Positions 6,091-13,011 of a DNA stretch of 26,275 bases are shown piece after piece. The notes beneath the pieces are model-generated. The model was not told the origin of the DNA and searched no databases. It worked only from the letters and a program-made list of their open reading frames with translations. The DNA is taken from IMG/VR virus record IMGVR_UViG_3300017740_002194, positions 1-26,275 of that record. One strand, written 5' to 3'. The position numbers and the translations under genes were made by a program. The stretch's first letter is position 1. Every line of letters begins with the position of its first letter. The stretch comes from a virus.

Positions 6091-6320
6091 AAAAATTAGA
6101 AAATAGACTTAGACTTTTTATAAATTGGCTTGAAGATGCAGAATTCCATAGAGATCATTATAGAGACGGACAAGTTGAAACAATGATTAAGAATGCACAA
6201 GAAGAAACTTGTAGAAAGATAGCAGATTATTTAAGAGAAGTTTTAGATATGTCAGATGCTGCAGTTAATGAGTGTTTAGATAAGCCAGAAATTTTAGACG
6301 TAGACGAACAAGAAAAATGA
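6087..6320 (+). CDS. Acidic helical protein, 77 aa, unknown
   Basis: Starts in an ATGA overlap with the transglycosylase-like gene and ends in another with the next gene. The 77 residues are highly charged and helical (RLRLFINWLEDAEFHRDHYRDG, in parts), with an acidic tail (EILDVDEQEK). One Cys pair is spaced widely. No family is recognised. Confidence 0.6.
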   Translation: MKKLENRLRLFINWLEDAEFHRDHYRDGQVETMIKNAQEETCRKIADYLREVLDMSDAAVNECLDKPEILDVDEQEK

Positions 6321-6499
6321 ATATAGATCAATCATATGATAATGCTTATAGATTATACATGGGTGAAATAGACTATGATGATTTAGGCGAAGAGTTTTGG
6401 TTACCAGTTGACCATACAGATAGAGACGTAATATTAAAACATTACGAAAATGAAGAAGAATATGAACGTTGTCAAAAAATAGTAAATGCAGTTAGTTAG
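6317..6499 (+). CDS. Small acidic protein, 60 aa, unknown
   Basis: Starts in an ATGA overlap and ends inside the start of the thioesterase gene. The product is strongly acidic and Tyr-rich (YRLYMGEIDYDDLGEEFW, then HYENEEEYERCQKI). Acidic mini-proteins like this in phages sometimes mimic DNA or inhibit host enzymes, but there is no direct evidence here. Confidence 0.6.
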   Translation: MNIDQSYDNAYRLYMGEIDYDDLGEEFWLPVDHTDRDVILKHYENEEEYERCQKIVNAVS

Positions 6500-6869
6500 T
6501 ACACACCCAATAAAAAAATCAGATTTAGGCTTTCATGGAAACTTGTTTGGAGGGAAACTTCTGGCTTGGCTAGATGCAGCCGCAGCAAGCTATGCAGCAG
6601 AAATGTGCGATACTCCAAGAATGGTAACAAAATGTATCGATAAATGTGTTTTCACAAAGCCAGCAAAGGAAGGTCAACTACTAAAAATGTATGCAAAGAT
6701 AGATAGTATTGGAACAACTTCTATAGATTTATATTTAGAAGCCAGAAGCCATAATGTTTATAATGGCAAACAAAATATTATTTTACAAACAAATATAAAG
6801 TTTGTAAGAATTGATGAGATGGGAGATGCAATTCCAATTTCAGAAAGAGTAAAGGATAAATTTAAATAA
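6486..6869 (+). CDS. Acyl-CoA thioesterase, hotdog fold (YciA-like)
   Basis: The 127 residues match short bacterial acyl-CoA hydrolases: HPIKKSDLGFHGNLFGGK gives the HGN-x-FGG motif, followed by the hotdog helix LLAWLDAAAASYAAE with the likely catalytic Asp, and then strands (CVFTKPAKEGQLLKMYAKI). These enzymes hydrolyse acyl-CoA to free acid and CoA and form hexamers or dimers of dimers in the cytoplasm. The start overlaps the preceding gene by 14 bases and the next gene begins six bases after the stop. It is unusual as phage cargo and stands beside two other metabolic-type genes. Confidence 0.85.
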   Translation: MQLVSTHPIKKSDLGFHGNLFGGKLLAWLDAAAASYAAEMCDTPRMVTKCIDKCVFTKPAKEGQLLKMYAKIDSIGTTSIDLYLEARSHNVYNGKQNIILQTNIKFVRIDEMGDAIPISERVKDKFK

Positions 6870-6875
6870 AATAAA

Positions 6876-7616
6876 ATGGCACACATACAATGGGGCGGAT
6901 ATAAATGGCGTCCAAGAGAAAAATGGGGAACATATCACCCTGACAAAACATATTGCTATTATGATAGAAGCGCAATAGAAATAAATGAAAAGGACGAAAT
7001 GATCTTAAAGACTCAAATGAATCCAAAAACATTTAAAGGCAAGACACTTCATTATAGTTCAGAATTAACAGAACTTGAAATTCCAATAGGAGTAGGTTTA
7101 GTATCAAGCGTTGATGGCTTTGGCTATGGATATTTTGAAATAGAAGCTAAGTTACCAACAGGTAAGAATCTATGGCCTGCATTTTGGATGAGTCCATTTG
7201 AAAGCTGGCCACCTGAAATTGATGTTTTTGAAGCTTATTCAAAAAACAAAGAACACTTTTTTCATTTTGATCTTTTTAATCCATTTGGCTTTTGGAGAGT
7301 TGAAACTAATTTTCACTGTGGAAAGCAACCCGATAATTATAATTTAGGAGCAAAGACACATTGGCTAGGTTGGAAAAATCCAGCAAAACACTTTAATAAA
7401 TTTGGATGTTTATGGACTGAAGATGTGATTAAAATATTTTATAATGATAGACTAGTTAGAGAGCTTAAAGATCCAAAGTTATTAGATGAATATCGTGGTA
7501 AATCAATGAATGTAAAAATAAATGCACATGTCGATGCAGGTGTAGATGTAAACAATCACCCTACTTCAGAATATGTTGTAAGAAATTTTAAATACGAACC
7601 GCTATCTACTAAGTGA
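6876..7616 (+). CDS. Glycoside hydrolase family 16-like protein
   Basis: The 246 residues show the GH16 hallmark PPEIDVFEAY, that is E114-I-D116-V-F-E119, the E-x-D-x-x-E catalytic motif (nucleophile, assisting Asp, acid/base). It is preceded by a jelly-roll strand pattern GYGYFEIEAKLPTG and LWPAFWM. GH16 enzymes cleave beta-1,3 or beta-1,4 glucans and galactans. No signal peptide is visible, so the protein would act after lysis or as part of a virion. Spacing is six bases upstream and a GTGA overlap downstream. A non-catalytic concanavalin-like role is less likely because all three acidic residues are intact. Confidence 0.85.
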   Translation: MAHIQWGGYKWRPREKWGTYHPDKTYCYYDRSAIEINEKDEMILKTQMNPKTFKGKTLHYSSELTELEIPIGVGLVSSVDGFGYGYFEIEAKLPTGKNLWPAFWMSPFESWPPEIDVFEAYSKNKEHFFHFDLFNPFGFWRVETNFHCGKQPDNYNLGAKTHWLGWKNPAKHFNKFGCLWTEDVIKIFYNDRLVRELKDPKLLDEYRGKSMNVKINAHVDAGVDVNNHPTSEYVVRNFKYEPLSTK

Positions 7617-8446
7617 AAGAATACATTTTAAAAATAAGGTGTAAAGATGGCTTTGGAATAGTTTCTAGAATTTCAGAAATTGTTACGAAACTTGGTTTTT
7701 TCTTTAGAGAATTAAAAGAGTATGGAGACAAAGATACTAATACTTTTTTTATGCTGGCAAAAATAGCATCTCTAAATGAGTTTAATCATGTTGAATTTCA
7801 AAAAGTAGCAGATGACATTAATGCAACATGGTCTTTAAAGGAAGTAGAAAGTAAACCAAAGACAGCAATATTTGTTTCTAAATATGGACATTGTCTACAT
7901 GATATTTTATATAAGTGGAGTGCAGGTGAACTAAACATAGATATTCAATGTGTAATTTCAAATCATGAAGATATGAGAAAACTTGTTGAAGGCATGGGCA
8001 TAGAGTATCGATACATTCCAATTACGAAAAAAACTAAAGAAGAACAAGAGGAAATTACATTTGAAATTTTAGAAGAAAGAAACATAGAATTAGTTGTACT
8101 CGCAAGATATATGCAAATTCTATCGCCTACATTTTGTAAACTATATTCAGGTAAGATTATAAATATCCACCATTCATTTTTACCAGGCTTTAAAGGAGCA
8201 AGACCATACCATCAAGCACATGATAAAGGAGTTAAGATTCTTGGAGCTACGGCACATTATGTTACTGCAGATCTTGATGAAGGTCCAATCATTGAACAAA
8301 TGGTAGAGAGAATAGATCATTCAAAAAGCCCAAAGGATATGGAGTTAATAGGCAGAGACCTTGAAAAAGCCACACTATCAAAAGCAATAAAATATCATAG
8401 TGAACAGAGAATATTTTTAAACGGAAATAAAACTGTAATTTTTTAA
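7613..8446 (+). CDS. purU: Formyltetrahydrofolate deformylase
   Basis: The start is GTG 7613, fixed by a GTGA overlap with the preceding stop. The 277-residue protein has an N-terminal ACT-like domain (YILKIRCKDGFGIVSRIS, residues 4-75) and a formyltransferase-fold domain (85-277) with YGHCLHDIL, NIHHSFLPGFKGARPYHQA (N184, H186) and TAHYVTADLDEGPIIEQ (D222). This is the full PurU architecture and length. PurU hydrolyses 10-formyl-THF to formate and THF, feeding PurT-type purine synthesis and balancing one-carbon pools. All three catalytic positions are intact. It is an auxiliary metabolic gene that I would not expect in most phages. Confidence 0.92.
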   Translation: MKEYILKIRCKDGFGIVSRISEIVTKLGFFFRELKEYGDKDTNTFFMLAKIASLNEFNHVEFQKVADDINATWSLKEVESKPKTAIFVSKYGHCLHDILYKWSAGELNIDIQCVISNHEDMRKLVEGMGIEYRYIPITKKTKEEQEEITFEILEERNIELVVLARYMQILSPTFCKLYSGKIINIHHSFLPGFKGARPYHQAHDKGVKILGATAHYVTADLDEGPIIEQMVERIDHSKSPKDMELIGRDLEKATLSKAIKYHSEQRIFLNGNKTVIF

Positions 8447-8463
8447 ACTAACCAACTTTTTAG

Positions 8464-8470
8464 TATATAA
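8464..8470 (+). promoter_or_regulatory. TATATAA late-promoter-like motif
   Basis: TATATAA stands in the 29-base gap between purU and the next small gene, with the ATG only five bases further on. A transcript starting at the usual distance from a -10 box would be leaderless. Confidence 0.5.
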
Positions 8471-8475
8471 TAAAC

Positions 8476-8655
8476 ATGGAAGAAGCTGAATACAACAAGA
8501 TAGAAATAGAAATTTTAAAGGAAATGGAAAGCCTATTAGCGAGTGAAACTAATACTTCCAATTTAAAAGAAATACAAAGTCTAAGAGCAAAGCTTAGACA
8601 ATTAAGATTAGATAATTTAGATAAGTCAAACATCGATAACTTAAACACTATATGA
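8476..8655 (+). CDS. Small coiled-coil protein, 59 aa
   Basis: ATG 8476 opens a 59-residue frame rich in Leu, Glu and Lys, with heptad-like spacing (YNKIEIEILKEMESLL, then LKEIQSLRAKLRQLRL). The stop overlaps the guanylate kinase start in ATGA. It is too short for common ORF cut-offs, and the minus-strand frame here is its shadow. It may be expressed from the TATATAA motif just upstream. An in-frame ATG at 8524 is an alternative start. Confidence 0.6.
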   Translation: MEEAEYNKIEIEILKEMESLLASETNTSNLKEIQSLRAKLRQLRLDNLDKSNIDNLNTI

Positions 8656-9125
8656 AAATTATATTAGTAGGCAAGGCAGCAGCAGGTAAAGATTATTTTA
8701 GAGCAAGGCTGGCAGATAAAGGATTTAAAGGAGCTGTAAGCCACACAACAAGATCTCCAAGAGAAACAGAAACAGAAGGTGTAGATTATTATTATACAGA
8801 TGATGAGACCTTTATGAAAATTGTAGAATCAGGCGATATGCTTGAGTATATGGATTTTAAAGGTTGGAAATATGGAATGACAAGAGAAGAATATGAAAAA
8901 AGTGATGTCTTAATTATGTCACCAGATGGCCTTAAGTTATTACCAGAAGAAATTAAAAAGGAATGTTTAATAATTTACTTAGACATTAACCCTACTACAA
9001 GGTTAACTAGATTAATCTTGAGAGATGATAAAGCTTACCATCCAATGTCAAGAGAGATAGAGGATATGAAGCAATTTAACGAATTCGAAGATTATGATCT
9101 ACGAGTGACCAATCCAGAATTTTAG
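8652..9125 (+). CDS. gmk: Guanylate kinase-like nucleotide kinase
   Basis: The 157 residues begin with a P-loop VGKAAAGKD (residues 6-14) and the GMP-binding signature SHTTRSPRETETEGVDYYY (30-48). After this come a LIMSPDGLKLL strand-helix unit and ILRDD in the lid position. It would phosphorylate GMP or dGMP with ATP to supply nucleotides for phage DNA synthesis. It is shorter than typical cellular guanylate kinases (about 200 residues). Residue 14 of the Walker A motif is Asp instead of Ser/Thr, which is odd for magnesium coordination but seen in some phage kinases. Confidence 0.85.
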   Translation: MKIILVGKAAAGKDYFRARLADKGFKGAVSHTTRSPRETETEGVDYYYTDDETFMKIVESGDMLEYMDFKGWKYGMTREEYEKSDVLIMSPDGLKLLPEEIKKECLIIYLDINPTTRLTRLILRDDKAYHPMSREIEDMKQFNEFEDYDLRVTNPEF

Positions 9126-9134
9126 GATATATAA
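9126..9134 (+). promoter_or_regulatory. GATATATAA late-promoter-like motif
   Basis: GATATATAA starts one base after the guanylate kinase stop, 25 bases before the ATG at 9160. The same nine-base string recurs in four other intergenic gaps of this window. Confidence 0.6.
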
Positions 9135-9159
9135 ATAGTAATTTTAAAACAAACAAATA

Positions 9160-9696
9160 ATGACAAATTTAGAAGATTTAAAAGCAGAAAGAACAGAACT
9201 TGAAGGTAAAGTTACTGAGCTTGCTAAAGAAAATGCGGCTAAGATTTTTAATGTAGAAGTTGAAGACGTATCAATGATTAAAACAATTCAAGACCATTTA
9301 AATAAAGGATATACTTGGGAAACTAAGAATGCAGCTATTGTTGTAACTTTATTTGATAGGTTAAAAGCAGAAAGAAGTAGAATTAAAAAAGAAATGGAAA
9401 CCGCAGGTGACGATTATAAAGTAACACTAGAGCTTAAGGCTTATGAGTTAAATGGTCTCTATCAAGCATTATTAAACGTAAATGGAACTGGCGTTGAAAA
9501 CGCAAGAAAATTTGTAAAGATGCTTACATTAGTAGGTGAGTCAGTAACTAATGCAATGAATGAACTTACTGAGTCTAATAAAGAAATTTCAGAAATGCAT
9601 GTTAGATTAAGAGATCTTGACACTAACATTACTGCAATGGAAAATACGGAAGAAGTTGAACCTACTTTAGAAACTGCAGATGAAACAGAAGGTTAA
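9160..9696 (+). CDS. Coiled-coil protein, 178 aa, unknown
   Basis: Preceded by GATATATAA and an AAACAAATAATG start context. Both ends look helical and coiled-coil-like (DLKAERTELEGKVTELAKE near the start; residues about 130-165 near the end). The middle is mixed helical (TWETKNAAIVVTLFDRLKAE), and the tail is acidic (EEVEPTLETADETEG). No cysteines. This could be a structural or scaffolding-like protein, but no family is recognised. The end overlaps the next gene by 17 bases. Confidence 0.65.
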   Translation: MTNLEDLKAERTELEGKVTELAKENAAKIFNVEVEDVSMIKTIQDHLNKGYTWETKNAAIVVTLFDRLKAERSRIKKEMETAGDDYKVTLELKAYELNGLYQALLNVNGTGVENARKFVKMLTLVGESVTNAMNELTESNKEISEMHVRLRDLDTNITAMENTEEVEPTLETADETEG

Positions 9697-10216
9697 GAGT
9701 CAAAAGAGATTAGACTTCATGGAATTAATTTCTGAAGCTATTACACAAGACGATATATTTAATACAATTGATTATAAAAACAAGACTGAAGATCAAATTA
9801 AACAATTTGTTTATCCTCATCTTGTACAATCACTAACTCAATATTTAGTTGAAAATACTGATACTACTGCTGAGAAAGCAAAGGCTAAAGTAAAAGGAAA
9901 CTTAAAATGGGAAGGTGATGTAAATTCTACTGTACACCATACATTATTTATGGGAACATTGAATAGACCAGACATGGTATTAGAAATGAACGGTATGAAT
10001 ATTGCAATTGAATTTAAAAAAGGTGAAAGTGGAAATAGTTTAAGAAGTGGAATCGGACAAAGCCTTGTTTATTCAACAAATTATGATTTTGTAATGTATC
10101 TTTTTATTGATACATCAAAAGACCAAAGAATCAAGAATGCTCAAACTTCAACAAATGAAGCTGAATTAATGACAGATCTTTGGAACAGATACAACATTAA
10201 ATTTATAGTAGCCTAA
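9680..10216 (+). CDS. PD-(D/E)XK nuclease-like protein, 178 aa
   Basis: The C-terminal half shows a clear restriction-endonuclease-like core. RPDMVLEMNG gives P97-D98, NIAIEFKKGE gives E111-x-K113, then a helix with GIGQSLVYS (Q127), and the strand DFVMYLFIDTSKD. These are the D, E-x-K and Q positions of the PD-(D/E)XK superfamily. Residues 1-90 are helical and may bind DNA. The start at 9680 overlaps the previous gene by 17 bases; ATG 9719 (MELISEA) is an alternative. Likely roles are host DNA degradation or replication-fork processing. Confidence 0.7.
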   Translation: MKQKVKSQKRLDFMELISEAITQDDIFNTIDYKNKTEDQIKQFVYPHLVQSLTQYLVENTDTTAEKAKAKVKGNLKWEGDVNSTVHHTLFMGTLNRPDMVLEMNGMNIAIEFKKGESGNSLRSGIGQSLVYSTNYDFVMYLFIDTSKDQRIKNAQTSTNEAELMTDLWNRYNIKFIVA

Positions 10217-10740
10217 TGGGTAAAACATTTATAACAGGTAATATGCAACTAGGGCGCCAATCAGCCATTGGAAAGTGGAAGCGCCCTTATATTAGTGTTG
10301 ATAAAATGACTTCTGATTTAATTAAAAATTGGAACGATACAGTCACTAATGAAGATGTAGTTTATCACCTTGGTAATTTTGCATGGGATCCTAAAACAGC
10401 ATATGATTCTTTACTACAATTAAATGGTAAAATTATCTTTTTTATGCTAGGTGAAAATGATCAACCTTTAAAAGATCTTCACAATAAAGGCAATTTACCT
10501 AAAAATGTAAAATTGTTAGACCCGTACTTTACAATAGATACTTTAAAAATATGTTTAAATTATTGGCCTATGCAGGAATGGCCTAAAAAATCTAAAAAGT
10601 ATTATGGAGTTATAGGCTATCCAACTCGTAAATACAAAACAGTACCTAAAAAGAGAATGATAAATTGTAGCACTGATCAATGTAACTTTAAGCCACAGGA
10701 TATTAATTCACTCATGGACTTATTAAAAGAAATAACATGA
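10216..10740 (+). CDS. Metallophosphoesterase-fold pseudoenzyme, 174 aa
   Basis: The chain follows phage calcineurin-like phosphoesterases closely (RPYISVDKMTSDLIKNWN, EDVVYHLGNF, LNGKIIFFMLGENDQ, NFKPQD), but the expected metal ligands are replaced. The usual SDxHFGH is TGNMQLGR (N9, Q11, R14), GDF is GNF (N54), GNHD is GEND (E80, N81), CHYP is LNYWP (N115) and GHxH is GYPT (Y135, T137). The frame is intact and of normal length, so it is a maintained fold without the usual catalysis, perhaps binding nucleotide or protein. Start and stop overlap both neighbours. Confidence 0.75.
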   Translation: MGKTFITGNMQLGRQSAIGKWKRPYISVDKMTSDLIKNWNDTVTNEDVVYHLGNFAWDPKTAYDSLLQLNGKIIFFMLGENDQPLKDLHNKGNLPKNVKLLDPYFTIDTLKICLNYWPMQEWPKKSKKYYGVIGYPTRKYKTVPKKRMINCSTDQCNFKPQDINSLMDLLKEIT

Positions 10741-10853
10741 TGACATTTTTCGAATTTACATTTCAATCAATATGGCACTTTCTCGGAATGGTGCTACTAA
10801 TTTCTATCGTGGGCAATACCGTCCTTGATTTAATAAGAATTTTTAAAAAATAA
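10737..10853 (+). CDS. Small single-TM protein, 38 aa
   Basis: ATG 10737 overlaps the preceding TGA (ATGATG), giving 38 residues: a short aromatic N-terminus (MMTFFEFTFQSIWHF), one TM segment (LGMVLLISIVGNTVL) and a basic end (RIFKK). The TAA is the first part of repeat copy 5. Function unknown. Confidence 0.5.
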   Translation: MMTFFEFTFQSIWHFLGMVLLISIVGNTVLDLIRIFKK

Positions 10854-10936
10854 TTGTTCATAACTTTTAGGAAAAAAAGTGCCTAAAAGTTTTCACGGGT
10901 CAAAGATTATAGTTATATTAGTATTATAATTAAAAC
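10853..10936 (+). promoter_or_regulatory. Repeated upstream element, copy 5 (full length)
   Basis: A full-length copy: TTGTTCATAACTTTT, AGGAAAAAAAGTGCC, TAAAAGTTTTCACGG, the GTCAAAG core at 10899 and TTATATTAGTATTATAAT. The A/T palindrome is kept in a changed form (ACTTTT/AAAAGT), suggesting the pairing or its symmetry matters. The next ATG (10943) follows after six bases. Confidence 0.8.
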
Positions 10937-10942
10937 TTAAAC

Positions 10943-11137
10943 ATGACAGACGACATAATTGACACTTGGACTAAAAAAGAATTTTTACAGGTAATGAGCG
11001 ACGCCTATAAAGACGCACACGGGATTAGACCTAGAGGAATTAAATATTCTGAATGGTCTTTAGCAGAACTTAAAGATGAGTTCTTAATGTTGTGTTCAAT
11101 CGCAGCCGAAAATGAACAATGGGATAGAGAACATTAA
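10943..11137 (+). CDS. Conserved small phage protein, 64 aa
   Basis: A single-gene unit placed between repeat copies 5 and 6. The product carries VMSDAYKDAHGIRPRGIKYS followed by WSLAELKDEF. This DAYKD-x-HG-x-RPR block occurs in small proteins of many phages, whose function is unknown. It is acidic and helical with no membrane segment. Confidence 0.7.
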   Translation: MTDDIIDTWTKKEFLQVMSDAYKDAHGIRPRGIKYSEWSLAELKDEFLMLCSIAAENEQWDREH

Positions 11138-11220
11138 ATTGTTCATAACTTTTGAAAAAAAGTGCCCAAAAATTTTCACGGGTCAAAGATTATAGTTATA
11201 TTAGTATTATAAATTAAAAA
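11138..11220 (+). promoter_or_regulatory. Repeated upstream element, copy 6 (before sigma factor)
   Basis: A full-length copy: TTGTTCATAACTTTTG, AAAAAAAGTGCCC, AAAAATTTTCACGG, the GTCAAAG core at 11182 and TTATATTAGTATTATAAAT. It begins at the stop of the preceding gene. The leader to the sigma-factor ATG is longer than for the other copies (17 bases, with CGTAAAAAACAATAAAT), similar to the CGTAAAAAA after copy 3. Confidence 0.8.
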
Positions 11221-11237
11221 CGTAAAAAACAATAAAT

Positions 11238-11846
11238 ATGCCAAAAACAAAAATCACTTACAGAGAATTAGCAGAAAACTTCGTAGCAACAAGATCAGAA
11301 AAAGACTACAACGCAATTTACAGTAGAGTAAAGCCAGGTCTTAAAACTTATATCTACAAAATAGTAAAAGACAATCAAATTGCAAATGACTTAACTTCAA
11401 ACGTGCTAATTAAACTTTGGACTAAGATCGATCAATACAAACCAGAATGGCAAATCACAACATGGTTATATAAGATCGCATTTAATGAAGCCTTAGGTTA
11501 TATTAAAGAAAGAAATAAAAAATCATCACTTGACCAATTAAGAGAATTCGGTGTACAAGTAGGTGATGATGGTATTATTAATGGTTCTGCAAATGGACTC
11601 TTAATGGAATACGAACAAAAAACTGAAAATGACTACATTGAAGAAGACGAAGAGCTTATGCAAAAATACGAAAGTGCACTTAAAGCAATTGTAGATCTTA
11701 AGCCAATGTACAAAGAAATCATGGAAGATAGACTCTTAAAAGGTATGAAATACGAAGACATTTCTGCAAAACATAAGGTCAATTTACAAACAGTTAAAAA
11801 CAGAATCCGTAGAGGTAAAACATTAATCGCAGAAAAAATATCATAA
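11238..11846 (+). CDS. ECF-like sigma-70 family RNA polymerase sigma factor
   Basis: The 202-residue protein has the two-domain ECF layout. Region 2 (about 20-95) contains NDLTSNVLIKLWTKIDQY and ITTWLYKIAFNEALGYIKE. An acidic linker follows (100-140), then region 4 (about 145-200), with DLKPMYKEIMEDRLLKGMKYE and a helix-turn-helix ISAKHKVNLQTVKNRIRRGK. It would redirect host RNA polymerase to a phage promoter class, like T4 gp55 or giant-phage ECF factors. It sits alone behind repeat copy 6. The TATATAA motifs upstream of later genes are the obvious candidate targets. Confidence 0.9.
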   Translation: MPKTKITYRELAENFVATRSEKDYNAIYSRVKPGLKTYIYKIVKDNQIANDLTSNVLIKLWTKIDQYKPEWQITTWLYKIAFNEALGYIKERNKKSSLDQLREFGVQVGDDGIINGSANGLLMEYEQKTENDYIEEDEELMQKYESALKAIVDLKPMYKEIMEDRLLKGMKYEDISAKHKVNLQTVKNRIRRGKTLIAEKIS

Positions 11847-11870
11847 TCTTAAATCTTAAAAAAAAATAAA

Positions 11871-12119
11871 ATGAATAATCAAACAAACGATAGAAAGACG
11901 AGCCAATTATTAGCAGACTTAAATAAAAGAGCATTAATGCTCGTAGAAATTTACGACTATTATGAGCATATTGGAGAAGACATTGACAAGGCTAAAATTG
12001 ACATGTTAACTGATCAAAAACTAGAAGATCTACATGGACACTGTATGTGGGAGATGGATCAGTTTGAAACTCAAGAAGAAAAAGATATTAAGAATGGTTT
12101 ATACGGTGAGGAATATTAA
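11871..12119 (+). CDS. Acidic helical protein, 82 aa, unknown
   Basis: Starts 24 bases after the sigma-factor stop behind an AAAAAAAAATAAA leader, probably in the same transcript. The 82 residues are acidic (EEKDIKNGLYGEEY at the end) and helical (LLADLNKRALMLVEIYDYYE). A protein next to a phage sigma factor may be a co-activator or anti-sigma factor, but that is only position-based. Confidence 0.6.
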   Translation: MNNQTNDRKTSQLLADLNKRALMLVEIYDYYEHIGEDIDKAKIDMLTDQKLEDLHGHCMWEMDQFETQEEKDIKNGLYGEEY

Positions 12120-12122
12120 AAA

Positions 12123-12131
12123 GATATATAA
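12123..12131 (+). promoter_or_regulatory. GATATATAA late-promoter-like motif
   Basis: GATATATAA begins three bases after the preceding stop and 29 bases before the ATG at 12161. It is identical to the copies at 9126, 14608, 19186 and 23916. Confidence 0.6.
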
Positions 12132-12160
12132 ACAAATCTAAAACATAACATATAATTAAC

Positions 12161-12439
12161 ATGGAAGAACCAAAGCATATATTAGATATTTTAATCGAAA
12201 AAATATCAAAAAACTTAGATAAAGATATTAAAGTTTATTTAGCAATGGATGATGAAGACAAGGAGCTTTTAGCTATTAAAAAAGGTGAAGAAGAAAGAGG
12301 ATTAGACCTTGCCCAAATAGTTAACTCATATGGTTTTTATAGAATTTATCAAAGTGATTCTGAAGACGAAGCATTAGATAAATTAGCAGGAGGTTTAGTA
12401 AAATCTATAGAGAGTTTACTAAATGTTAAAGCTAAATAA
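12161..12439 (+). CDS. Acidic protein, 92 aa, unknown
   Basis: Preceded by GATATATAA and a 29-base leader. The product is acidic, with an N-terminal helix (PKHILDILIEKISKNLDK), a DDEDKELL stretch and a C-terminal helix (LAGGLVKSIESLLNV). No Cys, no TM. It is directly followed by the tRNA-Ala gene, so both may share a transcript. No family recognised. Confidence 0.6.
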   Translation: MEEPKHILDILIEKISKNLDKDIKVYLAMDDEDKELLAIKKGEEERGLDLAQIVNSYGFYRIYQSDSEDEALDKLAGGLVKSIESLLNVKAK

Positions 12440-12445
12440 AAATAT

Positions 12446-12519
12446 GGGGGTATAGCTCAGTTGGCTAGAGCGCCTGCCTTGCACGCAGGAGGCCGTGGGT
12501 TCGAATCCCTCTACCTCCA
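12446..12519 (+). tRNA. tRNA-Ala (anticodon UGC), no encoded CCA
   Basis: A complete cloverleaf can be folded. The acceptor GGGGGTA pairs with TACCTCC (one G-U), the D-loop has AGCTCAGTTGGCTAGAGC, the anticodon stem CCTGC/GCAGG encloses CTTGCAC with anticodon TGC, and the T-arm is GTGGG TTCGAAT CCCTC-like. The discriminator is A and the next bases are CTA, so the 3' CCA must be added enzymatically. GCA is a common codon in this AT-rich genome. Confidence 0.95.
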
Positions 12520-12534
12520 CTATTTAATAAAATT

Positions 12535-12966
12535 ATGAAAATAGGAATCACATGTTCAACATTTGACCTCTTACATGCAGGTCATATTAAAATGCTAGAA
12601 GAAGCTAAGAGTCAATGTGACTATTTAATATGTGCTCTTCAAACAGATCCAACAATTGATAGGCCAGACACAAAAAATAAGCCAATTCAATCTTTGGTAG
12701 AAAGGTTTATTCAATTAGAAGGTTGTAGTTATGTTGATAAAATATTACCATATCAAACTGAGCAAGATTTAATTGATATTTTTAGTTCATTTAAACTTGA
12801 TGTTAGAATTATAGGTGGAGAATATTTCGGCAAAGAATTTACAGCAAAAGACGTTTGTGAAAAGAGAGACATTAAAATCTTTTACAATAAAAGAGACCAT
12901 GGTTTTTCAAGTACAGAATTAAGAAACAGGATTTTTGAATTAGAATCTAAAAAAAGAAACAAATAA
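12535..12966 (+). CDS. Cytidylyltransferase family protein (TagD-like)
   Basis: The 143 residues carry the nucleotidyltransferase signature TFDLLHAGHIKML with H14-x-G-H17, NKPIQSLVERF around residue 48-58, and the family ending GFSSTELRNRI (the SSTxLR motif, 125-130). This is the arrangement of glycerol-3-phosphate cytidylyltransferase (TagD) and related enzymes that make CDP-glycerol or ADP/CDP-sugars. Phages carry such genes for surface-sugar or virion modification. It stands 15 bases after the tRNA. The exact substrate cannot be read from the sequence. Confidence 0.85.
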   Translation: MKIGITCSTFDLLHAGHIKMLEEAKSQCDYLICALQTDPTIDRPDTKNKPIQSLVERFIQLEGCSYVDKILPYQTEQDLIDIFSSFKLDVRIIGGEYFGKEFTAKDVCEKRDIKIFYNKRDHGFSSTELRNRIFELESKKRNK

Positions 12967-12975
12967 AAACTTCTT

Positions 12976-12982
12976 TATATAA
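12976..12982 (+). promoter_or_regulatory. TATATAA late-promoter-like motif
   Basis: TATATAA in the 45-base gap between the cytidylyltransferase and the histone-like gene, 29 bases before the ATG at 13012, the same distance as at 12123-12161. Confidence 0.55.
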
Positions 12983-13011
12983 TACTAGTAAATTAATAAA
13001 AATTATAAATT

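Noticed and set aside
551-11220. Repeated element considered as a CRISPR array or mobile element
   Set aside because: Copies are widely and irregularly spaced, always before an ATG, with no spacers, no terminal duplications and no transposase.
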